Positions 48,093-61,002 of a stretch of 64,000 nt of DNA are shown here, in pieces. The DNA lies in the NCBI GenBank assembly GCA_021292165.1, contig CM037876.1, positions 206,234,200-206,298,199 of the forward strand, given 5' to 3'. This stretch comes from Shinisaurus crocodilurus (taxonomy: Eukaryota; Chordata; Lepidosauria; Squamata; Shinisauridae). Within the stretch, counting starts at the first letter, position 1. Every line of letters begins with the position of its first letter. The position numbers were made by a program, and so were the translations under genes. The notes below the pieces were generated by a model. It had not been told where the DNA came from, ran no database searches, and worked only from the letters and a program-made list of their open reading frames with translations.

Positions 48093-48879
48093 TCAGAAGC
48101 ATGAACATCACCATGTGTACACATGGTAGGATATGTACATGTGCAATTAATATATGAGGTTCTACATTCAAGTTGCATGCTTTATCCCATGTAGGACTTT
48201 TATTTATTCCTAACATTACCATCTTTTAAAACCTGAATTAGTATGTACTTTCTATTAACTGTCCTTTTAATTACAAATACACCTAGGCTCACTACAAAAT
48301 ATTTTTTCATCCTCGCATTACTGATCAAAAGCTTTTTTATTAAATGTAACTGTGCCAGAAAGAAACCGAAAGGTCCATGCATTTTTGGTACAGACATTTT
48401 TCCTAAGGCAGAAAATGGTTGATCTTGTTTGGACCTCAATTAGACTTGGAGTTAGTGCTACTGCTGGCCAAATCTTTTTCTTTGATCTTTCCACTGCTTG
48501 GCATTATAAGACTAGGAATTACCACCTCCCTACTTCAGTTTCACTCACTTTCTTTTTCAAGTTTATAGATGCCTCCAGATCAAACTCAGTATCATCCCTA
48601 CACTCATCCTTTTCCCAACAAGGAGGAACAAAATTTATAGTAGATAAAACAGTAATGCAAAAGTATTCATTTTTAAAGAAAGTGTTATTTTGGTAATATC
48701 CTTTAGATGTATGCTGTGTTTGGAAGTCGATACATGTTTTTGTATTGCTTGATATGTGTAATAAGTGTGCATAAATAGCTTGACAACATCATTATCTTAT
48801 ACCTAAACCTGTTAGATATATTTTATACCTAATAAGTATACAGGAAATATCATATATAATCAAACATCAATTGCTGCTT

Positions 48880-49332
48880 GGAAGCTCCCAAACTCGGAGG
48901 CTTCCAAGATTCCTATGCCCTGCTGGAGCCAACAGGGTGGGAGGAGCAGCGGAGGCAATCTTTGCCTCCCCATCTGCCAATCTCTTATGTTTTTGCTAGA
49001 TGGACTTTTCAGCCATCTAGCAAGGGCGCTTTGGAGGGGGAGGGAAAGAGGCTGGAGGAGGCTCAGGATAAATTGTATCTTGGCCTTGCCAGTCTCTTCC
49101 CTTTCCTGCCCACCAGAATACCTCCTTCCCCACTCTCCAAGGTTCGATTTTCCAACATCAGAGAGGCAGCCAGTGTGAATTCCCTACACGCCTGTTGCAA
49201 GGGGTCAGGGGTAGGATCTCCAACTCCTTCCGAGGTCGTGGTGCTGCCTCCGTCCTTGGAAGGGGTTTTCCGAGCCATCCTGTGGTCTATGGGATGCTTG
49301 CCCAGGGACCATAGGAAGGATTGCTCTCTCTG
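48880..49332 (+). repeat. Unclassified GC-rich dispersed repeat (copy 2)
   Basis: Related in reverse complement to 32455-32710 (GCTAGATGGACTTTTCAGCC, GGCTGGAGGAGGCTCAGGAT) and sharing CTTCCGAGGTCG with 5164-5670. A Tigger-like MITE abuts its right side. Confidence 0.5.
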
Positions 49333-49336
49333 AATA

Positions 49337-49588
49337 CAGGCAGTCTCCGAGTTAAGAACATCCGACTTACAGACAACCCATACTTAAGAACGGACTTCTG
49401 GGTTCCCCGGCACTACGTCATTTACGTAGAGTACATAGCATAGTATACTACGCAATTTGTGTAATTTAAGCAATTTGCATGAATGCTGATTTTAACATAT
49501 AGAACACTATGCTGTTCCGACTTACATACAAATTAGACTTAAAGACATTCTTAAGAACGGAACTTGTTCGTAACCTGGGGACTGCCTG
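49337..49588. mobile_element. Tigger/pogo-type MITE, 252 bp, intact ends
   Basis: It begins CAGGCAGTCTCCGAGTTAAG and ends CCTGGGGACTGCCTG, inverted repeats of each other. It is flanked by TA on both sides (49335-49336 and 49589-49590), as pogo-group transposons duplicate TA. No transposase remains. Confidence 0.88.
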
Positions 49589-49827
49589 TATATTCCTTTA
49601 GATATTCACTTGTGTGTATAGAAGTTGATACATAGAAAAGTTTACACTAGATACAATTGTAATACAAAAGCATTTGTATAAATAAAATGTATTTTAGCTA
49701 CTCTTATGGTTCTTCCTTAATAATAAATCCATGATTAAGGCAACATAACTCATTACAGGCAAACCTTTAAGGCCGCAGTGCTAATGTATATTTGAAGTTC
49801 TAGGTTTGATCCACTGTGTCTCTAGGG

Positions 49828-50030
49828 CAGTGGTGTTTAACCTCTTTTAGCCTGACAGTGGCAGAAAGAGAGAGAGAGAGAGAAAAGGGCTGACCCACTC
49901 ACTTTTGGCTCTGGCCCTGCCCACCGTTGGCTTTGGCCCCACTCACTGCCAACATGTGGCCCTGGACAGATTACCCATGAGGGAATACAGCCCTTGACAG
50001 AAAAAAGGTTGCCCTCCCTGATAGAAGGTG
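49828..50030. repeat. hAT-like non-autonomous remnant
   Basis: GGGCAGTGGTGTTTAACCTC and AAAAAAGGTTGCCCTCCCTG form diverged inverted ends. A (GA)n run is at 49865-49884. It is related to 39482-39848. Confidence 0.5.
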
Positions 50031-53000
50031 AGATCAGGAGTGGGTCTTGGGCTCACATGTTCCACCTATGTCATGTTCCACTACACGGTGTGGAATGCAG
50101 GGGTGAATATTTACTGAACAGGCCTGAATTTAAGCGGTTTCAGGAAGCAGCTCTGAAGCCTGAAATTAGGGACAACTTGATGCAAAACTTGCTGAGGGTG
50201 TGGTTGACTCTATCTCAGCATGAATGATCTCCTATTCTGTGGCCAGCCAGTCATTTGCAGCTCTTAGCACACAGAAAGCTAAGTTTCCATGCACACCACC
50301 ACTACAAACCCATATTTGTGCACATTTGTGGTGGCATCAAATGGGACCTCCGGGTTGATAGTACTAGACATGGGACCATTTCTTTGACTCCCCGTAAGGC
50401 AGCAGTTTATAATTATATCCCCAAGTTCATACTTATCATGGTAATTTACATATTGAAAAGGTAGATCTTCCTACGCCTGTGTTTCTCTTATAATGCAAAT
50501 GTGGATTGTTGTGCGGGGTGGGTCAGGGAAATGAGGTTTACCTGTGGGGGAGGGGAATTGGCAAGTAAGAGAGAAGTGTTTAACTCTTCCCCTAGCTGCT
50601 TGATCTTCTTTGCAAATACCCTCTGGGCAATTTTGACCACCCCCCTCAGCTGGGCTCTGGAATCAGTTGGGTGAAAAAATGAGGGGGGCATATGTAGGCA
50701 TGAACTGGCTGGTGCGGGAGGGGCCAAGCATCCTTCATTGTGAGTGCCACCCTGCATTCCCTTTATTTGAACAAATGTGGGCTCAGGACACGGGGTTGGG
50801 ATCATCTTGTTGTTAGCTAAGGTGTCTAATTCCACTGTTAGAACAAATTCAAAGCAATTTACAACCAATAACAACGACAAGAAGAAGAAGAGGAAGAAGA
50901 AGAACAACAACAACAACAACAACTTACTAAATAAAAGAATAACAGACTAAAATTAACTTTGTGGCAGATATCCATATGCACCCAGTCTTAGGAATGTTTC
51001 AGTAAGTGTGGTGTTGAATTATACAGTGCAAGCTATTTATTTTGTGTACTTTTAAGGATGCTTCAGCCATGCAACTAGCATTTATTTCATTTCTCTTTGC
51101 AAGCAATTAAAAAAAAAAAAAGCAATATAGGTGTTTGGGTTGGTTTTCTTCTTTTTTTTACCCATACCTTCCTATATGACAGGTATTGCAACTTTCTAGC
51201 CCCCGTTTTTTTTCTTTCTAATTTGTTACTTTTTTGTAGTTAACACGATGAAACAGATGTTACTGAAAGTGGAAAAAAGATATCTCCTGATAAATTTGTA
51301 AGAGACAACAAAAACCTCCCGCAGCCACAGACGGGTTTGCTACTATACTCAGGGGCTAACTGGCTTGTTACAGTCCTTGGCTTTTCCTCAGGAGAGTCCG
51401 AAATAGGGCCGGATAGTGATGACAAACTGTGCTGTGTGGTTTTGTAAAAATTGCAAACAGCAGCTGCAGACCTATTAAATTGGGTTTTTTTGGTAACAAA
51501 ATCCAGATTTCTTCTCCCATACTTTTAATTGAAGAGGCGATTAAAACAAACAAACAACCCCAGCATAGATGCCTTTTGTGTGTAATTCTCTGAAGTGGCA
51601 CCTTTTAATTTACTAAGTCAAAATAGCAGTTTAAACATTTTTGTGGTATGTTAACTCTCCCATTTCTAATGCCTGTTAGAATATTTTATTGCTGTTGGTG
51701 GAGTCACTTTGGTGGAGCCAAAATATATTTTGGTTTTCCATTGTGAACCAAAGTAAAGTGTGTGCATGTGTGTGTGTGTAGATCCTGCATTATTTTAAAA
51801 TTTTGCAGCCCATTTGCTTCTTTGTCCATTGCATCCAAGACTGAAAGTTTTTGCCCTGGGAATAGTGGTACTGAAGGGTGGGGTATAAATAAATAAATGC
51901 AAATCATAAAGCTTTCAAAAGACAATTGTCTTCATCCGTAACTTGGATGTCTTCATTCAGGGCACTTAATGGCACTGCTAAAAGAGTAGTATCTTTGATA
52001 GAAAGGTGCAGAGATAACTGTAATAACTCTATTTCATTAAGCTGTGGGGCACAGAATTACTTCGTGTAGCTGTTGTCCCAGCCACAAACTGCATTACACC
52101 CTGGATTCTTTTAAGTAAACTGGAGCAGGCTGTGTACAGCTGAACAAAATAAATTATGTCTTTACACATATATACATTTTCATAAAATCTCTCTTGCCTG
52201 ATAAATCACACTTAAAAGTTATTGGGAAAGATTATTTGATTATATTCCCGGGGGGTGAGAATGAACATTCTAGCTCAAGGCTATAGAGTGTAAAGCAAAT
52301 GCACATGTATTTCTTTTTTGAAAGCACTCTTTTATGTGATGATGACAATTACTGAAAAATTTATCAAAGGATGCTAAACTCCTAGAAATTGCTGATGGCA
52401 AACTGTCCAAGCTTACTTTGACTCCTTCCTTTTGACAATTAACATTTGAAGTTTGCTGTTTGTTGTGCAATGGAGTCTGCTCTTATAGCCTCTGACAAAG
52501 ATCTATATCTGAAGCTTTTTGTGTATATTGAAAGGAATGATGCGTTACATGTATGCTGGGTGGGCCACAGTTAATATTTGAAAAGCTTATTTTACAAGCA
52601 AATACTGCTGGACAAAATTCAACCAATGAAATAATTAGGACTTGCAAGTTCTTAACTTTGCCTGGATCATGCCCATTCTGATTTGATTTCAACTGTGTCT
52701 ACTGTGGGTCAAATTACATGATACATCAATTTCGTAGCGTGTAGCTGAGGTTAATCTTTTGCTCTTTTCTTTTTTAAATTACTGCAGAGTAAATGACCTG
52801 ATTTGGATTGAGACCATCATGCACCTCCCCCCCCCGCACTGTCCCACTCCCCTGAAATTCCCCCACCCCTTCGCGCAGGGCTTCAAAAAGAAGTCTCCAT
52901 TGGCATCATTTGAAACATTTTTTAACACACACACACGTATGTGGGGAGGATTTCAGGGGGAAAGGGGAGATGGTTTAATCCTTCCTATCTGGTTTGCAGT

Positions 53001-56000
53001 GGTCCCAATCTGAATTGGAGCTGTGTGCACTTACTCTAGAGTAAAACAAAAAAGTATCCTCAGGTACACGCTACACAATTCATGTAATGGGTAGTTTGAC
53101 CCTGATTTCTCTGCTGCACCAAGCATGGTATTTGCACTTAAATGTTTATTACCACTACTGCTAGTAGGGACAGTAACAATGGAAATGGTAACATTCCTCT
53201 TGGATCACCCAGTGTTATTGTTGATTCTTATCTCAGTTGAGATACTGTGTCTATTGTTTAACCTGAATTTTTATTTTCTTAATTTCATCCAGTTATGTCT
53301 AGACAGCATTTGTGAGTCTTGCAAAATATCCCCCCACCCTCCGCTTCTTGTTTAGCCTGTAATAATAGGGAATGGTCTGCAACAGCATTTGTCAAAGTTT
53401 ATGAATGCATGTCTTCTTTCTAAACTTACATGTCCTCCCCAAACCTCCTTGGCTACTGAACTCCCTGAACTATTTATTTCCCATCCACCTATCTCCTCTC
53501 CACCTCATTTCAGACACACTCCCTGTTCACACAATACTTCATCTCTTCCTCTTTTTCAACAATCCCAGTGGAGTTTCAACCCACACGCAAGGAAACTCTG
53601 AGCTTTCATCATGTATAGGCCCTGTCATGAACCAGAGACTGCTTTGGGTGAATCCACATGCTTCTCTGAACTGCTTGGGGTTTATATTTTTCACTTCTGA
53701 GATTAAACTAGACTGTCCTTACTTTACTCTGTTGCCCAACTCTGGTTGCAGCTACTGTCACCCTATTCTTTTTGTACTCTTTAGCAGGTAGGGATTACTG
53801 GGTATGTACAGTCAGGAATTAGCTGGTGTATGTCTGTGTACACCTTTCTCAAATATTTAAAAGTTTGCCTTCCAACCTACGCTTGTTTTGCTCTGCATTA
53901 TATCAAACTATAAGATGTCCCTGGTGTTTACAAAAGGCTTTGTTATGGGGGAAGAGATTTGAACAAGCCAGGGCAAAGGCCAAACAGTTAAACACAAATT
54001 ACATTGTGTTTATATTAAGACATTTAAAACTATGTTCTATAATAATTAAAGTGTAAACGTTTGCCTAGTTTACAGCTGCTGAGGCAATCACTGGGTTTCT
54101 TAACTACACTGCAGAAGGACTGTCATTCATTTGAAACAGAAGTTGTAAATCTCACTGAATACACTATGGAGGGATTTTCCCTTGCTGAATAATGACTACT
54201 ACCTTTTCTTGTTGTTATTAAGGGCTGTAGCTTGAAGGCAATTAGGAGTGTTTATTTTGTTCCACTACAGGCAGGTCAGGATTGACCAGGAGCAACTAGA
54301 ACCCTCGACCCTCATTTTCTATATAGAGAGCCCTAATGGGGAGTTTTCAGGAGGGAGGGTCATGTCGTTTTTGGATCAAGAAAGTGAGTCTATGCCACCT
54401 CCAGCTAAATACATTCTTGGGTAACTTTAGGAAATATGCTGTGAATTGGAAGAGAAGAAATGAATTAATGTTCCCTTTTTAGAGCTTACTGAGGGTGAAT
54501 TAGTTATCTCTGACCCTGAATGCTTTCTAACTAACTACTCCGTCATACTTACATTTGACTTGGTGGCTGAGATAATGAAGCTACAAGGAGTTCATTTGGG
54601 GGGTAAGGTGTTTTCCAGCCCTCCCATGAGTCAGAGTGAGCAGCTGACTGAGGCTACAGATTTGGGGTGCTGTTAAAATGCAGGGGGGGAAATCAAATAC
54701 TGTACTTGTTTATTTTTTACCATGAGGAGGCATACTTTGGGTTTATTGGGTTTCTTTGCACTGGCCGTATGTGGTGACTGGCTATCGGAATTCATTAGCA
54801 TGTCTCCTGACATCCTGACTCGACCTCCATTATGGCATGTGTCTTGTCCAAAAGCAAAAGATGCTATGGACCCACAGCAAAGCACAATCCTTGAAAATGA
54901 GTGGCATTCTCTATTACAGGGGGCAATTCAAGTATGATATGAAAACCTCACCTCTCAAATAGAGGCAAATAGAAATAAAAAGCAAGCGAAAGGAGGCCTT
55001 TGGTCTGATCTGGCAGGACTCTTTTATGTTCTTAGGAGACATTTTAGAAAGGAATAATATGGGGAAGCAAGTGATGAGGTTTGGAGGTTTCAAGTCAGAG
55101 TTGGACTAACGTTCTTCCGACAGGAGTTTCACCATTGACTTCAACAGGAATGGAGTCACACTTACTCTGGCCTCTGAGAAAAATCTTGACTTTGCTTTTT
55201 ATAGCTGTTAGGGGACTGAATGTGTTGATTTTTCTACAATTTATTCTATCTCTCTGACACACAAAAGGGAACACGGCCACTGTGGTGTTGGAAAGAGGGA
55301 ATCTTTTGGTAATATTATAACCTCAAGGGTGAATGAGAGAACATGGTACAATTTTCCTTTTGTCTTGAATCCAAGTACTGGCTGAAACAGCTCATCATAA
55401 TTAGAGGCTTCTCAGCAGCTGTGGATAACCTTGAAGGTTGCACTGGGTCCTTTTTATTACCCTTGGCTCTCCACTGCATTGTAAATACTGTCTCATTAAA
55501 AAATGAAAAGCTTTGTCTTCCAGAATTAACTTTACAAAAAGGTTACACTCTACATCCTGAAATGTATCTCTGGCTGAACCTAGTGCGCCCTCCCTCCCTC
55601 CCCCCCTCCCTCCCCCATCCTCCACTTTATATTAAAAAAAAATTCTGAGGAATTTGTCAAAACCTTTTAGTAGAAGCTCTGTATTTGGCTTAGCTGTTTT
55701 AGTTTTCTGAAAACTAATCAGCACCCATACTTAATGACAATAATGTTTCTGGAGGGGGAAAAATCAGAAGGTGATTGAAATTAGAGTGAAGAGGAAATAT
55801 TTATTCAGGAAAAAGTGCAAGTCTGCAAGGGCTGAGCACATGCTGGAACACGTTAGTGACTCACTGCGCTCATTACTACTTGCTTGCAGTTAGCAGAAGG
55901 CTTGATCCGTCCGGCACATTTTCAATTTCTCCTTCCCTTAGTCGTAGAAGGGAGATGTGCAGTGCTAGAAGCAATGGTAAGCCACTGAGAGAATATTGCT

Positions 56001-57884
56001 GTTGAAGTGCAAGACCAAGGAGGATGAATGGCTTTATTATAAAGCTGCATTCCTACACAGCCATTCCTTTAGTTCTGCAAATGGACCTCCACCTTTTTAA
56101 GTGGAGCATTGCAGGCATAGGCCAGTCATTCTTTGGGCTGGGAAGATGTTTATGGTTTTGACGGAACTGACCAAGACTTGGCTGAAGGACCGATTTTACT
56201 TTCTCTGCAGAGTCTCCCCTCTAGTTAGCCTTGCCTGTTTATGCCAGGTCATTTTAGCAGTGGGCGGTCAGTTCCGTTCTTTACTTTGATTAGTGCTTTT
56301 CTACTTTCAGATCTTCTTAAAAATTTTGTGCAGCAAGGTGTCCGGGACAAAAGAAAAGTAACAAACTATACCAGGAGTCTTACATAGGCATCTCCCTGGA
56401 ACAATAGGTGGAATCCAGGATAATTCTTAAAGCAGGCCTGTGCAAGCTGCAGTTTCAGGGCCTTTATCCAGCTTTCCAGCAATGTACTGTGGTCTTCCAT
56501 GGATTGGATTAAATCCTTATTCTTTGTGCCCTCTCTGTTTTTCAGGAGATAAAATCAGGAGTTTTATTTTGCATCTGTGGCTCACAATTCATGGCTGGTG
56601 GGCCTGACCAAACATGCCACAGAGGTTTATTACAGCTTGTAGGAAGCCTGAATCCAGAGAATCTATTAGAGTTTTCCCCCTTACTAGGATGAGTATGAGA
56701 ATTATGGTTTAAGATTCTTCCCTAGTACTACTTTGGAATAAGGAATAAGAATTAGTGTTGCATAGCATAACCTTAAACAAAGTAGATACAAAGCTATCAT
56801 GGAAACTATTGGAGCGCTTTATAACAATCCAGTGTTAAATCCATCACTTGCCTCTTTTCCTCCAACTGTATGCAGACAATGATCTATCTGGCAACAAACA
56901 CTAAAAGGACATTCGTGCAATAATTCAAATTATGTTTTAAGGATTGAAAAGCATATAGGAAAATGCATATTTTTTTACAGATTTGATTGTCTCATTTTCG
57001 AGGGGTGGGGGTGGGGGAGAAGGAAGAACATTTATTTCAGAAAGTTTTTTAAAAAAAGACCTTTTGTTGTTTCATGGTTTACTGTTGTGACATTGGTTTA
57101 ATGCATGTATACATTTATGTTTCCTGTCCCACAAACTATTCTATCATGACCAAAATCAGTCTGCATGTGTCCATTGCAGTGATCGGTTTCAGATGAGACA
57201 GAGAAATTTAGAGAACAAGAAGCACAAGTGAATGGTACATCCCTCTCCTGCTCCATTTTTCTTACATCCCAAACAGGGCAATATTGGTTTTTATGAATGT
57301 TTAATGCTGTCAACTGCCTTATGCATTTTTGGAGGAAGCTGGAATAGATATTTATAAATAGATAGCTGTTTTTAGAGCTTTGTAACTTGGACATGGGAAC
57401 TTATGTTACAACGTGATTCTACAGATCAGCATAGCTGTGACAGGTCATGAAGCATATGTACCAATGTGTGTTTTGGCAATGTCCTATGAGGCAAGTGGGG
57501 CTGATCCTATGTGCAATTCCTGTGAAATGTCTTACTACTGTATCTCAAAGTTGCACCATCACAGCTCGTTCAGTGAGACTTCTGGGGTCTACACCAAATT
57601 CTATGCTCCATGCTACGGTGTACATGATTATTATACTGGCTGTTTCTGGCTTCTAGCAGCAGCAGAAAGCCATGTTGCTCTGCTAGTGCAGTGTTCTATA
57701 TCAGCATACGGTGCTGGCTCCTGGTCTAGATGCAGCAACTCAGATTGTGACAGTTGTGCTAATCTTGCAGATAGTGTGTTAGCAATATGCCTGATACTAA
57801 ACTTGTACTTATCCCATCATAGTACCTCCTGGGACTAGGTCTTTAAACAGAGAGCTGCATACACTCTCTTTTACTCTTATTGGC
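50031..57884 (+). other. KCNQ1: KCNQ1 intron, nothing clear
   Basis: A long stretch with (GAA)n(CAA)n at 50874-50922, a (CCCT)n run at 55587-55616, a LINE-like tail near 51870 and a CR1-like tail at about 54990-55036 (GGTCTGATCTGGCAGGACTC). I saw no KCNQ1 exon and no other gene. A 423-base open frame at 57413-57838 has no recognisable product. Confidence 0.65.
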
Positions 57885-57887
57885 CCA

Positions 57888-58315
57888 GTTTGCACATGAT
57901 GCTAAACCATGGTTTAGCAAGATGTGCGCAAATAAGAAGGAGTTGTTGCAAGCCTTGAGCTTGGTGAATGGCCGGCAACTTTTAGTTTCATTTCCCCTTA
58001 AAGTTAGTTGGCTGTGTTGTCCAGACTAGGGATCATGGTTTCTAACGAACTCTGGTTTGTTTAACAAGCTCGCATCAGAAACCACAGTTTGAAGTTGGCT
58101 TGTTTTGAAACTGATCAGAATTTGCTATATGCCACCATTCCTGGGTTAGATGATAAGAAAAGATGAGATTCAGGGAAAGCGGGGGGGGGGGGGGCTGCCA
58201 AACTCCTTCCAGGTGTATGGGAGGAGAAGGGGGAATGCATGAACCTGAGGCTCATGGCGGCTCCTTCTTGCTTGTGCATGTCAAGCTAAACCATGGTTAA
58301 GCATGATGTGCAAAC
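57888..58315. mobile_element. Non-autonomous DNA transposon with 28-bp inverted ends
   Basis: GTTTGCACATGATGCTAAAC (57888-57907) and its continuation face 58288-58315 in inverted orientation. The interior holds GAAACCACAGTTTGAAGTTG, similar to the arms at 2779-2884, and a G14 run at 58181-58194. Confidence 0.8.
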
Positions 58316-59651
58316 ATTATGTCGTTAACAAATGGTAATGCTAAATATTAGAGGTGATATTATTATATTGATAATTATGAATATTAATATTTCTTGGAGG
58401 TGATTGTGAATACTGTAACAGTTTTGAATTCCTGACACCAGCATCAAATATCCAAACTGTGATGAAGTCTCATTGGATTTAGGATTGTGTGGATCCTATT
58501 CTGCCTTATATTCCCAAACAGTCCTCTTTGACCCACATGTTCCTCTTCTGTCTGCATCATACAGAGGTGTTTCTTAAGACATGAACGGCTGATTCATATG
58601 TTGCCCTCTGTATGAAGGAATACACATAACCCTCTCTGCCTGGAGACTTTCATCCCCAAGCAGCCATTACAGGCAGTGCTGGCTGGAGAACACTTTGAAG
58701 TGCATATTACTCTTCCCTCTTCTTGCCTGGCATGGGGAGCTCCCCGGATGTCACTGCCTCTGTTTAGTCATCCTGCACTAAGCCACCTTCTCTGTGAATA
58801 TTTAGCTAATTCTGCTAGCAGCTGCTCTTCACTGGGCGAATGGATCTCCTCTTTCTCCCACACCACCTCCCACTTTTCACTGAGAGATAGGAAAAGTAGC
58901 TACTACTGTAATGACAATGGTGCCATTGACTAGCACCTAAAGGCCTCAGCATGAGCCGAGAGGGTGGGAGCAGTAGAGAGAGAGATGCTTACATTGAGAG
59001 CCCAGCTGGATGGCTGGATTGGTTTTCTTGTCAGGGGCAAATTCTAAATGGGGATTGAAAATGTGGTGGCAATCTGCTACCTAACTCAGGCATGCAAATT
59101 TGTCCACAGAATTCCTATTCCAGATTCCATCCATCTGTACTAAAAAGGAAATCCACAAGTAAAATGAGAATGTCCCCCTTTTTGAAATGACATGGAATGA
59201 TCAATATTAATTTTCTTCCTGAAGGAATCTAGTAATAGTGTTGCTTACGCTTCTTTCCCCACCCCCCATTTTTAATTCTTACTTTGGTATTTTTACTTAT
59301 TCTATGAATCTCCAAGTCCTGACTACATACCATCATAACATATGGCTACAGTTATATGATTATGATTTCAGGGGATTCTTTTTTAAAATGAAGAGGAAAA
59401 CATCTGGGTTGGAGAATATTGTAAAGTGAAAATGATTCTGCTCTGTAACTGACCATACTATTAAAGGGTATAAAATTAATTTTAAACATGTGAAGAAGAT
59501 ATTTTTTGAAAGAGTTTTTTTAGACCTCAGCTGTCCTTTTTAGGGCGGAGGTTTTTAAAGACCCTCTAAAACTGATGAGTTACCCTAATCCATAGGTAAT
59601 GCTTCCAAACTATCTTAAACATATGTAAGCTGTTTCATACAAGTATAGGAA
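58316..59651 (+). other. KCNQ1: KCNQ1 intron, nothing clear
   Basis: No repeat, gene or exon recognised. Confidence 0.6.
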
Positions 59652-59703
59652 CCTAGGAAGCTGCCTTATACTGAGTCAGACCATTGGTCCATCTAGCCCA
59701 GTA

Positions 59704-60865
59704 CAGGCATACCTTGGAGATATTGCGGGTTTGGTTCCAGACCACCGCAATAAAGCGAATTTCGCAATAAAGCGAGTCACACAATTATTATTTTTTTGTT
59801 TCCCAGTGTGTATAAAAGTTATGTTTACACCATACTGTAGTCTATTAAGTGAGCAATAGCATTATGTCTAAAAAAACCCCAATATATACCTTAATTAAAA
59901 AATACTTTATTGCTAAAAATGCTAACCATCATCTGAGCCTTCAGCGAGTCGTAATCTTTTTGCTGGTGGAGGATCTTGCCTCGATGTTGATGGCTGCTGA
60001 CTGATCAGGGTGGTGGTTGCTGAAGCTTAGGGTGGCTGTGGCAATTTCTTAAAATAAGACAACAATGAAGTTTGCCACATCGATTGACTCTTCCTTTCAT
60101 GAAAGATTTCTCTGTAGCATGCGATGCTGTTTGATAGCAGTTTACCCACAGTAGAACTTATTTCAAAATTGGGGTCAATCCTCTCAAACCCTGCCACTGC
60201 TTTATGTAAGTTTATGTAATATTCTAAATCCTTTGTTGTCATTTCAACAATGTTCACAGCACCTTCACCAGGAGTATCTTTTTTTCTGAACAGTAGGTCT
60301 CAAAACTGGGCTTAAAATATTCAGTAAACCATTTTGTAAACAGGTGTTCTGTCATCCAGGCTTTGTTGTTCCATTTATAGAGCACAGACAGAGTAGATTT
60401 CACATAATTCTCAAGGGCCCCAGGATTTTCGGAATGGTAAATGAGCATTGGCTTCAACTTAAAGTCACCAGCTGCATTAGCCCCTAACAAGAGAGTCAGC
60501 CTGTCCTTAGAGGCTTTGAAGCCAGGCATTTATTATTTATTTATTTATTTATTATTTATATTTATTTATCACCCATCTGGCCGGCAACCGGCCACCCTGG
60601 GCATTGACTTCTCCTCTCTAGCTATGAAAGTCCTAGATGGCATCGTCTTCCAATATAAGACTGATTCGTCTACATTGAAAATCTGTTGTTTAGTGTAGCC
60701 ACCATCATCAATTATCTTAGCTAGATCTTACCAAAATGTGACACAGAAACATGAAGTGAGCAAATGCTGTTGGAAAAAATGGCTTGCTTGAGGCAGGGTT
60801 GCTACAAACCTTCAGTTTGTAAAAATCACAGTACCTGCGAAGTGCAATAGAATGAGGTATGGCTA
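59704..60865 (-). mobile_element. Tigger1-like pogo transposon, internally deleted
   Basis: It begins CAGGCATACCTTGGAG and ends GAGGTATGGCTA in inverted orientation, inside a duplicated TA (59702-59703 and 60866-60867). On the minus strand it retains two parts of a DDE-type transposase: [20 protein letters not shown] with [15 protein letters not shown] (60529 leftward) and [20 protein letters not shown] with [19 protein letters not shown] (60257 leftward). The DNA-binding N-terminal part and the stretch between the fragments are deleted, so it cannot make a working enzyme. Sequence closely follows mammalian Tigger1 as I remember it. Confidence 0.9.
60531..60600 (-). mobile_element. Small retroposed tail inserted in the Tigger
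   Basis: A 70-base segment of TTATTTATTTA-rich sequence plus CACCCATCTGGCCGGCAACC interrupts the transposase remnant and is flanked by a direct repeat GCATT (60526-60530 and 60601-60605). It looks like a severely truncated LINE or SINE end inserted in reverse. It includes the hairpin GGCCGG-CAA-CCGGCC. Confidence 0.75.
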
Positions 60866-61002
60866 TATTGTCCACACTGACTGGTAGCAGCTCTCCAGTG
60901 TTTCAGGCAGGAGTTTTTCCAGCTCTACCTGGAGTTGCCATAGGTCGAATCTGAGGCATTTTTCCTGCAAAGCATGTGCTCTGCCACTGAGCTAAAGCCC
61001 CA

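Larger units (their letters stand above)
59652..61002 (-). mobile_element. tRNA-derived SINE split by a Tigger insertion
   Basis: The left half (59652-59703: AGGAAGCTGCCTTATACTGA, CCATTGGTCCATCTAGCCC) and right half (60866-61002: TGTCCACACTGACTGG, CAGCTCTCCAGTGTTTCAGG, GCTCTGCCACTGAGCTAAAG) form one SINE on the minus strand, with its A-box at the right end. It is the same type as 8951-9125. Confidence 0.85.

Noticed and set aside
50488..50922. A 144-codon minus-strand frame with a leucine/phenylalanine-rich start
   Set aside because: The hydrophobic start is encoded by the GAA/CAA microsatellite at 50874-50922, so it is not evidence for a membrane protein.
53405..53791. A 128-codon open frame on the + strand
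   Set aside because: No recognised motif, no splice sites fitting KCNQ1, T/C-rich composition; most likely chance.
57001..57020. G-quadruplex motif
   Set aside because: Only three clear G-runs are present within the usual spacing; too weak to call.
57413..57838. A 141-codon open frame on the + strand
   Set aside because: No recognised domain, odd composition, no promoter or splice context, and it ends just before a DNA transposon. Probably chance or repeat.
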